NCBI GenBank assembly: GCA_002084355.1
Contig: NBLL01000027.1
Span: 1-32,835, forward strand
DNA: 32,835 nt
Reading direction: 5' to 3'
Origin: Bacteroidetes bacterium 4572_128
Lineage (GTDB): Bacteria; Bacteroidota; Bacteroidia; Bacteroidales; 4572-128
Shown: piece by piece, positions 16,720 to 25,400 of the stretch
How positions within the stretch are numbered: position 1 is the stretch's first letter
Layout of the letters: every line of letters begins with the position of its first letter
Position numbers and translations under genes: made by a program
The notes under the pieces: generated by a model
Told to the model about the DNA's origin: nothing
Database searches by the model: none
What the model saw: the letters and a program-made list of their open reading frames with translations, nothing else

Positions 16720-17092
16720 GTTTTTGAAAAAATTTTTTTCAAAAAAACGTCAATTTTTTAATTAAAAAAAAATTTTTTTCCAAAAACCGCAATTTTTTTA
16801 TGATTTATTTTTTATTAAAAAAAAATTTTTTTCAAAAATCGCCCAAATTTTTTTTTTTTTTAATCTTATAATTAAAAAATTTTTTCAAAAATCGCCCAAA
16901 ATTTTAATGTTTTTTGATTTTATAATTAAAATTTTTTTCAAAAATCGCCCAAAATTTTAATGTTTTTTGATTTTATAATTAAAATTTTTTTTCAAAAATC
17001 GCCCAAAATTTTAATGCTTTTTGATTTTATAATTAAAAAAAAATTTTTTTTCCAAAAACCGCAATTTTTTATGAATTTAAAATTAAAAAAAA
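16720..17092 (-). repeat. Array of about 7 A/T-tract units, box GGGCGA
   Basis: On the minus strand several units read CATTAAAATTTTGGGCGA then TTTTTGAAAAAA, a T-tract and AATTATAAAATC, with a period close to 55 bases. Outer units carry TTGCGG. The box is cleanly GGGCGA in consecutive copies, which differs from the boxes of other arrays. The array fills the gap between the start of rlmD and the stop of the gene at 17095. No gene is visible in it. Confidence 0.85.
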
Positions 17093-17094
17093 TT

Positions 17095-17529
17095 TTACTT
17101 TAAAGTATCTTTTTCTTTTTTTACGATTATTTTTTTATCTTTTTCTTTAACTTTATCATAAGCTTTTATAGAAAAAACTTTTCCAACTTCATCGAAAATG
17201 TAAAAAATATTTTTTATATCTTGTTCATTAGATCTCATATTGTTATTTATGCTATCCAATTTATCAACCACAAGGTAAATTTCTTCTCTCTGTTTAGCTA
17301 TTGTTTCATTACAATTTTGAATTGCTGTGCTTTTTTCCAAATTTTGTATTTCATTTTCCATAGTTTTTATACGAATTTTCAAATTTTCTACTTCTGTATT
17401 TTCTTTTTTAACTTCTTTTTTTGCTAAAATGAGTGGTACTTTTTTAAACTCTTTATAAATTAAAATACCCAAAACAAAAATAACCAAAAATACTATTATG
17501 TACAAAATTAACTTTTCAAAAAATTTCAT
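17095..17529 (-). CDS. Small single-pass membrane protein with coiled coil
   Basis: I do not recognise a family for this 144-residue protein. Residues about 6-27 form one transmembrane helix (LILYIIVFLVIFVLGILIYK). Heptad-like residues follow (VENLKIRIKTMENEIQNLEK, then KQREEIYLVVDKLDSINNNM). The end is strongly charged (KVKEKDKKIIVKKEKDTLK). It probably sits in the inner membrane with its coiled coil on one side and may self-assemble. A minus-strand -7 match TATTTTTG is at 17548-17555, close to the start. It is divergent from the DUF5686 gene. Confidence 0.65.
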   Translation of the reverse strand: MKFFEKLILYIIVFLVIFVLGILIYKEFKKVPLILAKKEVKKENTEVENLKIRIKTMENEIQNLEKSTAIQNCNETIAKQREEIYLVVDKLDSINNNMRSNEQDIKNIFYIFDEVGKVFSIKAYDKVKEKDKKIIVKKEKDTLK

Positions 17530-17622
17530 TTTATAATTTTTTATTTACAAAAATAATTATTTTATTTTAATCATAAAAAAAATAAAAATACGTTTTTTTA
17601 TTTTTATTTAAAATTATTTATT

Positions 17623-17841
17623 TTGAAGAATTTTATTTTTTTATTTTTATTTTTATTTTTATTACAAATAAATTTTTCTTTTTCTCAGCAAACAAAAGTT
17701 AGAGGAAAAGTGATAGATTCAAAAACAAAGGAAATTTTACCTTTTGTAAACATATCATTTATAGGAACAAACATAGGTACAATTTCCGATTTTAATGGAG
17801 AGTATTTTATAGAAACTAGAGAGGCAGGAGATACTATTTAA
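17623..17841 (+). pseudogene. DUF5686 outer-membrane protein, N-terminal fragment (signal peptide + CarboxypepD_reg-like start)
   Basis: The fragment starts at TTG (17623) with a clear signal peptide (MKNFIFLFLFLFLLQINFSFS, cut before QQ). It continues into the beta-sandwich VRGKVIDSKTKEILPFVNIS, then GTNIGTISDFNGEYFIETRE, and stops after AGDTI at TAA 17839-17841. The carboxypeptidase-regulatory-like domain is cut short: the expected VGY strand and the remaining roughly 30 residues are absent. Homology resumes in another frame just downstream. No ATG alternative exists, so the TTG start is either genuine or a decayed ATG. Confidence 0.7.
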
Positions 17842-19997
17842 AATTACCTCCTGTTATTATTGTTGCTGGAGAAAATCCTGCTCATCCTTTGCTTGATAAA
17901 ATTATCAAAAAAAGGAATGAAAATAACCCAAAAAAGTTAGAAAATTATAAATATGAAGTTTATAATAAATTTGAAATAGATTTCAATAATGTTGAAAAAT
18001 ATAAGGAAAATAAAATTTTAAAAAAAATAGATTTTATTTTTGATTTTATTGATACTTGTGCAATAACAGGAAAACCATATCTCCCAATTTTCATTACCGA
18101 AACTTTATCAGATTATTATTATCAAAAAAAACCTTTAAAAAAGAAAGAAGTAATAAAAGCAAGTCGCATTGCTGGTTCGCCAGACAATAACAGTATTTCT
18201 CAATTTATGGGAGAATTATACAGAGATGTTAATATTTATAAAAATTATATTAATATTTTTGGGAAAAAATTTGTCAGTCCAATTGCGAAATTTGGATTAA
18301 TGTATTATAAATATTATCTTGTTGACAGTGCTTTTTTAGATGCTCAATGGTGTTATCAAATAACTTTTAAACCACGAAGAGTGCAAGAGCAAACTTTTAC
18401 AGGTGAAATGTGGATACACGATACAACTTTTGCAATAAAAAAAGTAAAAGTAAGAATTTCTAAGGATGCAAATATTAATTTTGTTAATGAATTTTTAGCA
18501 ACTGTGGAATATGTTCGGGTAGATAATAAAACTTGGTTCTCTAAAAAAGAAGAACTTTTTATTGATTTTAATTTAACTGACAGTACTGCCGGATTTTTCG
18601 GTAGGAATTCTACATCCTATAAAAATATAGTCATTAATCCAAAATTAGAAGAGGATTTTTTTAAAGAAAGAGCAAAAGAAATTAGTATTACTGTCGATGG
18701 TGCTTTTGAAAAAGATACCGTTTTCTGGAATAAAGCAAGACATGAAAAATTAACACAAAAAGAAGAAAATATTTATACACTTGTAGATTCTGTAAAAAAA
18801 GTTCCATTTGTTAGGAATCTTGTTAATATTGCGACAATTTTTGTTTCTGGTTATTATACAAAAGGATTTTTTGAATATGGACCTTATTTTACTTTTTATA
18901 GTTTTAATCCTATAGAAGGAAATCGGTTTCGTTTTGGAGGCAGAACCAGCGAAGAATTTAATAGAAGAACAAGATTTAATGGGCATTTAGCTTACGGAAC
19001 GAAAGATGAAAAATTTAAATATGGTTTTGGTATAGTAAGGATTTTTTCTAAAAAACCGAGAGTTTCTGCAGGAATTTCTTATAAATATGATATGGAGCAA
19101 ATTGGACAAAGTCAAAATGCTTTTATGTCTGATAATATTCTCATCTCATTACTAAGAAGAAATCCAAATTATAAACTTTCTATGGTTAGAGAATTAAAAG
19201 GCTTTTTGGAAAAAGAATGGTATCAAGGTTTTTCGAACACTATTCATTTAAGTTATAGAAAGATTTTTGATTCGCCTAAATATGTACCATTTGAAAATAA
19301 ATTAAAAAATTTATTTTTTGACGATATTACTTCCACAGAAATTACTTTTAATATGCGTTATGCTTATAATGAAAAATTTGTTTATGGACAGTTTAGTAGG
19401 ATAAGTCTTGGAACAGAATTTCCAATTATTAATTTGAATCTTACCGCTGGATTAAAAGGAGTTTTAGAATCTGATTATGAATATTTTAAAATAATTATGA
19501 TTTATGAACATTATTTAAATGTTGGAATATTTGGAAGATTAAAATATGTTGCTGAAAGTGGTTATTTATTTGGAAAACTTCCTTATCCTTTGCTGAGATT
19601 ACACGAAGGTAATGAAACTTATGCTTTTGATTTATCATCTTTTAATATGATGAATTATTATGAATTTGCAAGTGATAAATATATAAGTTTACATTTAGAG
19701 CATCATTTTGGAGGTTTATTTTTAAATAAATTTCCGTTAATTAGAAAATTAAAATGGAGAGAAATAATTTATGGGAAAGGTGTTATTGGAGAATTGGATA
19801 ATAAACATAGAGATGTTATTGATTTTCCGGAAAATTTATTAAATGAAGTTTCTAAAAAGCCTTATTATGAAGCAGGAGTAGGAATAGAAAATATATTTAA
19901 AATTATTCGTATAGATGCTGTATGGCGTTTGTCTTATTTAGATAATCCAGATATTCAAAAGTTTGGAATACGTGCAAAATTACAAATTAGATTTTAA
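17838..19997 (+). pseudogene. DUF5686 outer-membrane protein, main body after a deletion/frameshift
   Basis: Recognisable coding begins at about 17838 (LKLPPVIIVAGENPAHPLLD); the first start-like codon in this frame is TTG 17889, giving 702 residues. DUF5686 family motifs are present: AGENPAH, NNPKKLENYKYEVYNKFE, ASRIAGSPDNNSISQFMGEL, and later a run of amphipathic strands (FRFGGRTSEEFNRRTRFNGH) ending in GIRAKLQIRF, as expected for an outer-membrane beta-barrel. The long body is undamaged, so the break near 17841 seems recent. Without the signal peptide this part cannot reach the outer membrane. Reading across the junction would restore a near full-length protein only if the missing block is not essential. 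Confidence 0.72.
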
Positions 19998-20034
19998 AAA
20001 AATAAAAATATAAATTATTTTTATTTTATAAATT

Positions 20035-20285
20035 TTAAATCGCAAAAATTAAAAAAAAAATTTTTTAAAATTCGTCCAAAATTTTATAATTTTAAAATTA
20101 ATTAAAAAAAAATTTTTAAAATTCGTCCAAAATTTTATAATTTTAAAATTAATTAAAAAAAAAATTTTTCCAAAATTTTATAATTTTTAAATTAATTAAA
20201 AAAATTTTTTTTCAAATTCGTCCAAAATTTTAATATTTTCATTAAAAAAAATTTTTTTCAAAAATGCCGAATTTTTTTAATTTTT
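20035..20285 (-). repeat. Array of about 5 A/T-tract units, box GGACGAA
   Basis: Plus-strand words TTCGTCCAAAATTTTATAAT recur, that is AAATTTTGGACGAA on the minus strand, with period about 55-65 bases. One copy has lost its box (TTTTTCCAAAATTTTATAAT). The last unit has TGCCGAA. Orientation is minus although both neighbouring genes are on the plus strand, so array orientation is not strictly tied to the preceding gene. The rest of the gap to 20383 is A/T-rich with no gene. Confidence 0.75.
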
Positions 20286-20383
20286 TGTAATTATTTTATT
20301 ACACGAATAAATATTTTAAAATTTCAATTATAATAATATACTGCAAATTCTTAATATTATTTTTATAATTAAAAATTAATTTT

Positions 20384-20391
20384 TATATTTG
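20384..20391 (+). promoter_or_regulatory. Candidate -7 box for the Fe-S assembly gene
   Basis: TATATTTG matches TAnnTTTG and lies 25 bases before ATG 20416. It overlaps the upstream TTG codon at 20389, which argues that the ATG at 20416 is the true start. Confidence 0.5.
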
Positions 20392-20415
20392 TATAAATTT
20401 TTAATTAAAAAAATA

Positions 20416-20733
20416 ATGTTAAAAAAATATTTACAATTAGAAACAGAAATAGTTGATGTTTTAAAAAGTATATATGACCCAGAAATTCCTGTAAATGTTT
20501 ACGATTTAGGTTTAATTTATGAGATTGAAGTTGATAATTATGACAATGTAGAAATAAAAATGACTTTAACTGCTCCTGCTTGTCCTATGGCTGATTTTAT
20601 TGTTTCGGAGATAGAAAATAAAGTAAAAGCGATAAAGCGAGTAAAAAAATTAATAGTAAATTTAGTTTTCGACCCGCCTTGGCATAAAGATTTAATGTCT
20701 GAAGAAGCATTGTTAGAACTTGGTTTAATTTAA
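20416..20733 (+). CDS. SufT/MIP18-type metal-sulfur cluster assembly factor (DUF59)
   Basis: From ATG 20416 the protein has 105 residues. It shows the DUF59/MIP18 pattern: ETEIVDVLKSIYDPEIPVNV, YDLGLIYEI, MTLTAPACPMADFI with the conserved Cys, and VFDPPW near the end. These proteins act in cytosolic iron-sulfur cluster maturation (SUF system, SufT/PaaD-like), delivering or helping to insert Fe-S clusters. The longer reading from TTG 20389 would start within the -7 box and is not preferred. The gene after it encodes a Cys-rich membrane peptide; both have metal-related themes, but linkage is inference. The protein looks complete. Confidence 0.9.
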   Translation: MLKKYLQLETEIVDVLKSIYDPEIPVNVYDLGLIYEIEVDNYDNVEIKMTLTAPACPMADFIVSEIENKVKAIKRVKKLIVNLVFDPPWHKDLMSEEALLELGLI

Positions 20734-20785
20734 ATTTTTTTTTTTCAAAAATTGCTGTTTTTTTAATATTTAAAAAAATAATATT

Positions 20786-20938
20786 ATGCTTCAAGAAATT
20801 ATAAGTATTTTTATAGTTTTCATATCTTTTTCTTATTTTTTTTATAAGTTATATAAAAAATTCTCTAAAAAAAAAAAAAAAAATATTTGTGGTTCTTGTG
20901 TTTCTGATTATTGTAAAACCTGTTTGTTCTTTTTATAA
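20786..20938 (+). CDS. FeoB-associated-type Cys-rich small membrane protein with an A17 tract
   Basis: The 50-residue protein starts MLQEIISIFIVFISFSYFFY, a single membrane helix. A Lys run follows, then the tail NICGSCVSDYCKTCLFFL with four Cys. This layout fits the short FeoB-associated Cys-rich membrane proteins (MLQEII... helix, basic linker, CxxC-type tail). These are usually beside feoB and thought to help in iron handling; no feoB is present here. The Lys linker is encoded by 17 consecutive A, so one-base slippage would remove the Cys tail. It lies 52 bases after the Fe-S assembly gene and may share its transcript. Confidence 0.72.
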   Translation: MLQEIISIFIVFISFSYFFYKLYKKFSKKKKKNICGSCVSDYCKTCLFFL

Positions 20939-20992
20939 ATCAAATAATATTTAAAAAAAAATTATTAAATTTTTATTTACAAAAATAAATAT

Positions 20993-21000
20993 TACTTTTG
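20993..21000 (+). promoter_or_regulatory. Candidate -7 box for the secreted repeat protein
   Basis: TACTTTTG matches TAnnTTTG and lies 31 bases before ATG 21032. The leader would be short and A-rich (AATAAAACAAAACAAAAAAA), typical of Bacteroidota translation starts without a Shine-Dalgarno sequence. Confidence 0.5.
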
Positions 21001-21031
21001 AATAAAACAAAACAAAAAAATTTAAAGAATT

Positions 21032-22804
21032 ATGATGAGAATATTAATTTTTTTATGCTTTTTATCGTTTGTAAATATTAGTTTTGCACAAAAGAAAAAA
21101 GAGCATAAAAAACGTACTTTTATTGATAAAAGAAATAGGTTTTACATCAATAAATCTCTTCCAATTTATCTTAGAATAGCAACTTCTCCGGAAGAAGGTG
21201 CACCATCTCATTTACTTGAAAGCGAAGATTCTAAAGATTATGTTAATCCTTTATATCTTGATACAGAAGGTTATAATACAATAAGAACTCCTTCTAAAGT
21301 TGATAAAATAACAAAAAAAATAATAATGCCTGTAGAAGACATTATTTTTGAGGTTTATGCTGATGGTATGGCACCACAAACGAGCTCTAAATTTATCATT
21401 GATAATGATAAAAAATATAAAAAAGGTGGAATCTTTTACTATGGTAAAAACTTAAAAATAAAATTGAAATCTGAAGATGGTACTTCTGGTTTAGAAAATA
21501 TTCATTTTTCTAATAATAATGTACCTTATGAAATTTATAAAGATATTATTAATATGAATATTGAAAAAACTCATATTTTCAAATATTATTCTTCTGATAA
21601 TGTTGGTAATTCTGAAAAAGTTCATACTAAAGAATTTACTGTTGATTTAAATCCACCAAAAACAGTAATGGCAATAGATGGTCCAGTTATGAATGATATT
21701 ATTTCTCCAAAAGCAAGTATTACGCTTTCTGCAAATGATAATCTTTCTGGAGTTAAAATAATAAAATATTATTTCGATGATGGTAAACATCATATTTATA
21801 CAGGAAAACCAATTTCTTTATCACGTTTAAAAGATGGTGAACATACTTTTAAATTTTATGCTGTTGATAATGTTAATAATGACGAGCGAGACAGTGATAA
21901 TTGGAAAAATGAAAATAAAGATAACGGTAAATATTCTTTTTATTTAGATAGTACTGTTCCAGAAGTAAACTATTTAATAGTTGGAGACCAACATATTGAT
22001 AAGTATTTATATGTTTCACCAAGAAGTAAAACTAAATTATTTTCAGAGGATAATAAATCTGGTAGTTTAATTATTCAATATGGTATAGGAATACAACCAA
22101 ATAGTGAATATTCTGTTCCATTTCATTTTATAAATAAAATAGGTTTACAAACAATAAATTATGTTGCCTTAGATAAAGTTACTAATAAGACAAAAAACAA
22201 AAAGTTAGTTGTTTTCTTAGATAATTTATCACCAGTTACTGGAATCACTTACGGAAGACCACAATTTTTTAATAGAGATACTTTATTTATAAATAAAACA
22301 ACTTTCGTGAAATTATTTGCAGTAGATTATGAATCTGGTGTAAAAAGAGTAGAGTATTCTATAGATGGAGGGAATTATAAAGAATATAGTAAATTTGTTT
22401 TGCCAGAAGATGGTTTTCATAAAATTTCATTTAGGACTATCGATAATGTAAATAATGAGGAAGAATTTAAAACAAGCGAAGTTGTTGTTGATAATACTGC
22501 ACCAGTTATTTATTTGAATATGAGCATTTTACCAATAGGAGAAAAAGATGGTTTAGCAGTTTATCCGCCTTATACAAGAATGTATATAGCAGCAACAGAT
22601 AAATACTGTGGTACAGAAAAAATACTATATTCTATAAACGGTGGTAAAATGAAAGATTATTCTTCATCTGATAATATTTCTAAGAATAAATTCCTTACTA
22701 AGGAAAGAAAATATAGTGTTAGAGTAATTGCAAAAGATAAATTAGGAAATCAAAATGAAAAAACGATACAATTTTACATAGACAGAAAAGGAGGAAAATT
22801 GTAA
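21032..22804 (+). CDS. Secreted/surface protein with tandem Ig-like (OmpL47-type) repeats
   Basis: The 590-residue protein starts with a signal peptide (MMRILIFLCFLSFVNISFAQ) and a basic stretch (KKKEHKKR). About four to five beta-sandwich repeats follow, each with the pattern D-SG-KxIxYxxDGGxYxxY ... G-HxxxFxxxDNVxN-E ... xxVDNxxP. Clear instances are NLSGVKIIKYYFDDGKHHIY, YESGVKRVEYSIDGGNYKEY and KISFRTIDNVNNEEE with VVDNTAPVIY. This is the OmpL47-like / bacterial Ig-like repeat seen in surface proteins of spirochaetes and Bacteroidota. No catalytic or C-terminal sorting domain is visible. It probably acts at the cell envelope in adhesion or structure; that role is inferred from fold. It looks intact and ends just before a long palindrome. 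Confidence 0.8.
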   Translation: MMRILIFLCFLSFVNISFAQKKKEHKKRTFIDKRNRFYINKSLPIYLRIATSPEEGAPSHLLESEDSKDYVNPLYLDTEGYNTIRTPSKVDKITKKIIMPVEDIIFEVYADGMAPQTSSKFIIDNDKKYKKGGIFYYGKNLKIKLKSEDGTSGLENIHFSNNNVPYEIYKDIINMNIEKTHIFKYYSSDNVGNSEKVHTKEFTVDLNPPKTVMAIDGPVMNDIISPKASITLSANDNLSGVKIIKYYFDDGKHHIYTGKPISLSRLKDGEHTFKFYAVDNVNNDERDSDNWKNENKDNGKYSFYLDSTVPEVNYLIVGDQHIDKYLYVSPRSKTKLFSEDNKSGSLIIQYGIGIQPNSEYSVPFHFINKIGLQTINYVALDKVTNKTKNKKLVVFLDNLSPVTGITYGRPQFFNRDTLFINKTTFVKLFAVDYESGVKRVEYSIDGGNYKEYSKFVLPEDGFHKISFRTIDNVNNEEEFKTSEVVVDNTAPVIYLNMSILPIGEKDGLAVYPPYTRMYIAATDKYCGTEKILYSINGGKMKDYSSSDNISKNKFLTKERKYSVRVIAKDKLGNQNEKTIQFYIDRKGGKL

Positions 22805-22819
22805 ATTTTTTATGAAAAT

Positions 22820-22863
22820 TTATTAAAAAGAATGTATTTTATAAAATACATTCTTTTTAATAA
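22820..22863. terminator. Perfect 44-base palindrome after the repeat-protein gene
   Basis: The arms 22820-22841 and 22842-22863 are exact reverse complements with no spacer (half-site TTATTAAAAAGAATGT then ATTTTA). It lies 16 bases after the stop at 22804 and could end transcription, since it finishes with a T-run on the plus strand. Its left centre AATGTATTTTA recurs in variant form in the palindrome at 26071-26116. It also overlaps the 3' remnant of a restriction-methyltransferase gene on the minus strand. Confidence 0.7.
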
Positions 22864-22923
22864 TTCCTTGTTTTTTTATTTCCTTTATGTCAATTTTTTG
22901 AAATTTAATATCAAAATATAATG
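22835..22923 (-). pseudogene. 3' remnant of a second restriction-methyltransferase gene
   Basis: On the minus strand this stretch encodes LYFDIKFQKIDIKEIKKQGI then IKKNVFYKI. The intact gene at 4952 ends LYFDIKLEKIGIKEIKKIKE then LCKKNVFYKI. The nucleotide match is also close over nearly 90 bases. Only the last 30 or so codons exist here; the upstream side breaks directly into A/T-tract repeat units (22924-23056). It is therefore the stump of a deleted paralogue or a transposed copy of the 3' end. The final codons now form half of a 44-base palindrome. Confidence 0.75.
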
Positions 22924-23056
22924 TAAAAAATTGGCATTTTTTGAGAAAAAATTTTTTTAATTTTAAAAAAGCATAAAAAATTGGCGTTTTTTGAGAAAAA
23001 AATTTTTAAATTATAAAATTCATAAAAAAACGGCAATTTTTTCAAAATTTTTTTTT
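22924..23056 (+). repeat. Three A/T-tract repeat units between manA and the methyltransferase remnant
   Basis: Units read AAAAAATTGGCATTTTTT, AAAAAATTGGCGTTTTTT and AAAAAACGGCAATTTTTT, each followed by a GAGAAAAAAATTTTT-like or T-tract segment, with a period of about 55 bases. They belong to the same repeat family as the other arrays and end at the manA stop. Confidence 0.7.
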
Positions 23057-23983
23057 TTAATTAAAAACTTCTATAATTTTACATTCCATTTTTTTTAATG
23101 GAATTAAATCTATATTTTTTAAACTTGCAGGAATTAAAACAGTTTCGCCTTCTTCTATAAAAACTTTTTTATCATTATCATAAATTATTTTGAAATTGTT
23201 TTTCAAACAAATAAAAATAATAAAAGAATCTATAGAATTATAATTCTTTTCAATTTTTTTATCAAAATACAAAATATTAGTTTTGAAATAATTTGTATTT
23301 ATAATTTTAGAAGTTTTATTTTTAATAATTTTATAATCTGTTTTATAGGATTCATATTTTTTATAATCAATAGCATCTTTAGCTAATTCAGTATGTAATT
23401 CTCTCGGCTTTTCATTACTATCTTTTCTATCGAAATCATAAATTCTGTAAGTAATATCAGAAGATTGTTGAATTTCTGCGAGTAATATTCCTTCTCCAAT
23501 ATTATGAACTCTGCCAGATGGAATAAAAAAAACATCGTCTTCTTTTACTGATTCATAATTTAAAATATTATCTAAAGTTTTATTCTCAATATTTTCGAGA
23601 AAAATTTTTTTATCAATTTCTTTTGAAAAACCAGATATTAATTTTGCATTTTTTTTTGCTCTCATTATATACCATAATTCATTTTTCCCAAAACTTTGAT
23701 GTCTTTCTTTTGCTATTTTATCATTTGGGTGAACTTGTATTGATAATTTTTCTTCTGCATTTATAAATTTAATTAATAATGGAAATTCTAAACCGAATTT
23801 CTTATAAACAGAATCTCCGACTAATTCGTCCATATAAATTTCTATTAACTCATTAATAGAGTTCCCTTTTAAGAATCCATTTTTTACTACAGAAACATTT
23901 TCTTGTAAACCAGAAATTTCCCAACTTTCATCGCCCCAAATTTTATTTTTTAAAATCTTTTTGAACTTTAAAGGATATAACAT
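23057..23983 (-). CDS. manA: Mannose-6-phosphate isomerase (type I), with an apparent in-frame gap near the N-terminus
   Basis: The 308-residue cupin enzyme interconverts fructose-6-phosphate and mannose-6-phosphate for GDP-sugar supply. Zinc ligands are visible: Q and H in LSIQVHPND, E in KNELWYIM, and H in IPSGRVHNIG. The conserved AEIQQSSDITYRIYDFDR and RELHTELAKDAIDY follow. The N-terminus reads FKKILKNKIWGDESWEISG. Relatives have some 18-20 residues, including a GG-x-KL motif and a short loop, between IWG and ESWEISG. Their absence leaves the frame open but may affect the fold near the active site. The start ATG is at 23981-23983. Confidence 0.88.
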   Translation of the reverse strand: MLYPLKFKKILKNKIWGDESWEISGLQENVSVVKNGFLKGNSINELIEIYMDELVGDSVYKKFGLEFPLLIKFINAEEKLSIQVHPNDKIAKERHQSFGKNELWYIMRAKKNAKLISGFSKEIDKKIFLENIENKTLDNILNYESVKEDDVFFIPSGRVHNIGEGILLAEIQQSSDITYRIYDFDRKDSNEKPRELHTELAKDAIDYKKYESYKTDYKIIKNKTSKIINTNYFKTNILYFDKKIEKNYNSIDSFIIFICLKNNFKIIYDNDKKVFIEEGETVLIPASLKNIDLIPLKKMECKIIEVFN

Positions 23984-24013
23984 TTTATTTTATATTTTTT
24001 TGCAAAATACAAA

Positions 24014-24051
24014 TTATAATGAGAAATAATAAAAATTATTTCTCATTATAA
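24014..24051 (-). terminator. Hairpin terminator of citrate synthase
   Basis: TTATAATGAGAAATAAT (24014-24030) pairs perfectly with ATTATTTCTCATTATAA (24035-24051) around AAAA, a 17-bp stem. It begins 8 bases past the citrate synthase stop (24059-24061) and lies upstream of manA on the same strand, so it should separate their transcripts. Confidence 0.75.
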
Positions 24052-24058
24052 ATAATTT

Positions 24059-25363
24059 TTAATCCCCCATTGTCATTTTTTCTACAATCTCTGTTGTTAA
24101 AGATTTCGGTCTTTCTATAGGATATGCAAGCGCTCTGTCCCAAATTAAATTTGCACTAACGCCTATTGTTCTTGCGATACCAAATAAAACAGTATAAAAA
24201 TCATATTCTTTTAAACCGTAATGCCATTGAATAACTCCAGATTGTCCATCTACATTAGGCCATGGATTTTTCGCTCTTCCGTGTTTTCTTAAAATATCTG
24301 GCACTACATCATATAAAAGATTTACATATTTAAAAACTGGGTCGTTTGGTAAATGTTTCAAACAAAAGTCTCTTTGAGATTGATAACGTGGGTCAGTTTT
24401 TCTAAGAACCGCATGTCCATATCCCGGAATAACCTGTCCAGAATTTAGCGTATCCCAAACAAATTTTTGCATTTCTTCTTTTGTCGGAGTTTTATCTCCC
24501 ATTTTTTTCATCAACTCTTGCAACCAACGTAAAACTTCTTGATTTGCTAATCCGTGCAAAGGACCAGCAAGTCCATTTAACATCGCAGAAGTAGAATAAT
24601 AAATATCAGATAAAGCACTGGAAACTAAATGTCCAGTATGAGCACTTACATTACCACTTTCATGGTCGCTGTGAGTAATGAAATACAAACGCGAAACATC
24701 ATCATAAGGTTTTCCTATTCCCATCATTTTGGCAAAGTTTGCTCCCATATCTAAATCTGGATTTCCTTCAATAGTTACACCCTTTTTATATCTTTTCCTG
24801 TAAATATAAGCAGCAATTTCTGGAACTTTTGCAATAAGTTGCAAAGTATCTTCGTAATAAAATTGCCAATAATCTGTCTTTTTTATACCTTCTAAATATT
24901 TCCTAGCAAAAACAGATTCTTTTTGCATAGATAAAATCGCAGCAGAAAACATTGCCATAGGATGTGATTCTTTTGGCATCGCATTTATTACATCATAAAC
25001 GTAAGTAGGTAATTTACTACGTTTTTTCAATTCTCCTCTTACTTGTTTGATATTATCAGATGTCGGAAATTCACCTGTTAATAATAAATAAAAATGTGCT
25101 TCTACACAAGGAATTTCTGCATTTTCCGGACGAGGCAATTTTTCTAAAATTTCTGAAATTGTGTAACCTCTAAAACGTATTCCTTCATTAGGATCCAAAG
25201 ATGAAATATCAGAAATTAGACATTTCACTCCTCGCATTCCGCCTATTATTTGAGCGACAGTAATATCATCAATTTTTGTATCTCCATATTCTTTCAACAA
25301 TTTTGTTGTTCGTAGTCTCCAAGCCTCTATTTTTTCAAATAACTTCTCTTTTAGTGTTTTCAT
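24059..25363 (-). CDS. gltA: Citrate synthase (mitochondrial-like type)
   Basis: From ATG 25361-25363 (MKTLKEKLFEKIEAWR) the enzyme has 434 residues. A reading 16 codons longer is possible, but it overlaps the TATCTTTG promoter word, so the shorter start is preferred. It condenses acetyl-CoA with oxaloacetate. Active-site regions are clear: ITHSDHESGNVSAHTGHLV, GLAGPLHGLANQEVL, and VIPGYGHAVLRKTDPRY with the catalytic His residues, plus the downstream catalytic Asp region. The sequence is of the mitochondrial-like type common in Bacteroidota. It is intact. No other TCA cycle gene is nearby. Confidence 0.96.
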   Translation of the reverse strand: MKTLKEKLFEKIEAWRLRTTKLLKEYGDTKIDDITVAQIIGGMRGVKCLISDISSLDPNEGIRFRGYTISEILEKLPRPENAEIPCVEAHFYLLLTGEFPTSDNIKQVRGELKKRSKLPTYVYDVINAMPKESHPMAMFSAAILSMQKESVFARKYLEGIKKTDYWQFYYEDTLQLIAKVPEIAAYIYRKRYKKGVTIEGNPDLDMGANFAKMMGIGKPYDDVSRLYFITHSDHESGNVSAHTGHLVSSALSDIYYSTSAMLNGLAGPLHGLANQEVLRWLQELMKKMGDKTPTKEEMQKFVWDTLNSGQVIPGYGHAVLRKTDPRYQSQRDFCLKHLPNDPVFKYVNLLYDVVPDILRKHGRAKNPWPNVDGQSGVIQWHYGLKEYDFYTVLFGIARTIGVSANLIWDRALAYPIERPKSLTTEIVEKMTMGD

Positions 25364-25400
25364 TCTATAAATTTTTATTAAAAAACAAAATAAACTTTGA

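Noticed and set aside
17221-17427. Plus-strand reading frame opposite the coiled-coil protein
   Set aside because: It is the antisense shadow of the minus-strand gene, which has a promoter word, a membrane helix and a heptad pattern.
20389-20415. Upstream TTG start of the Fe-S assembly gene
   Set aside because: It overlaps the TATATTTG promoter word; the ATG at 20416 gives the normal N-terminus of the family.
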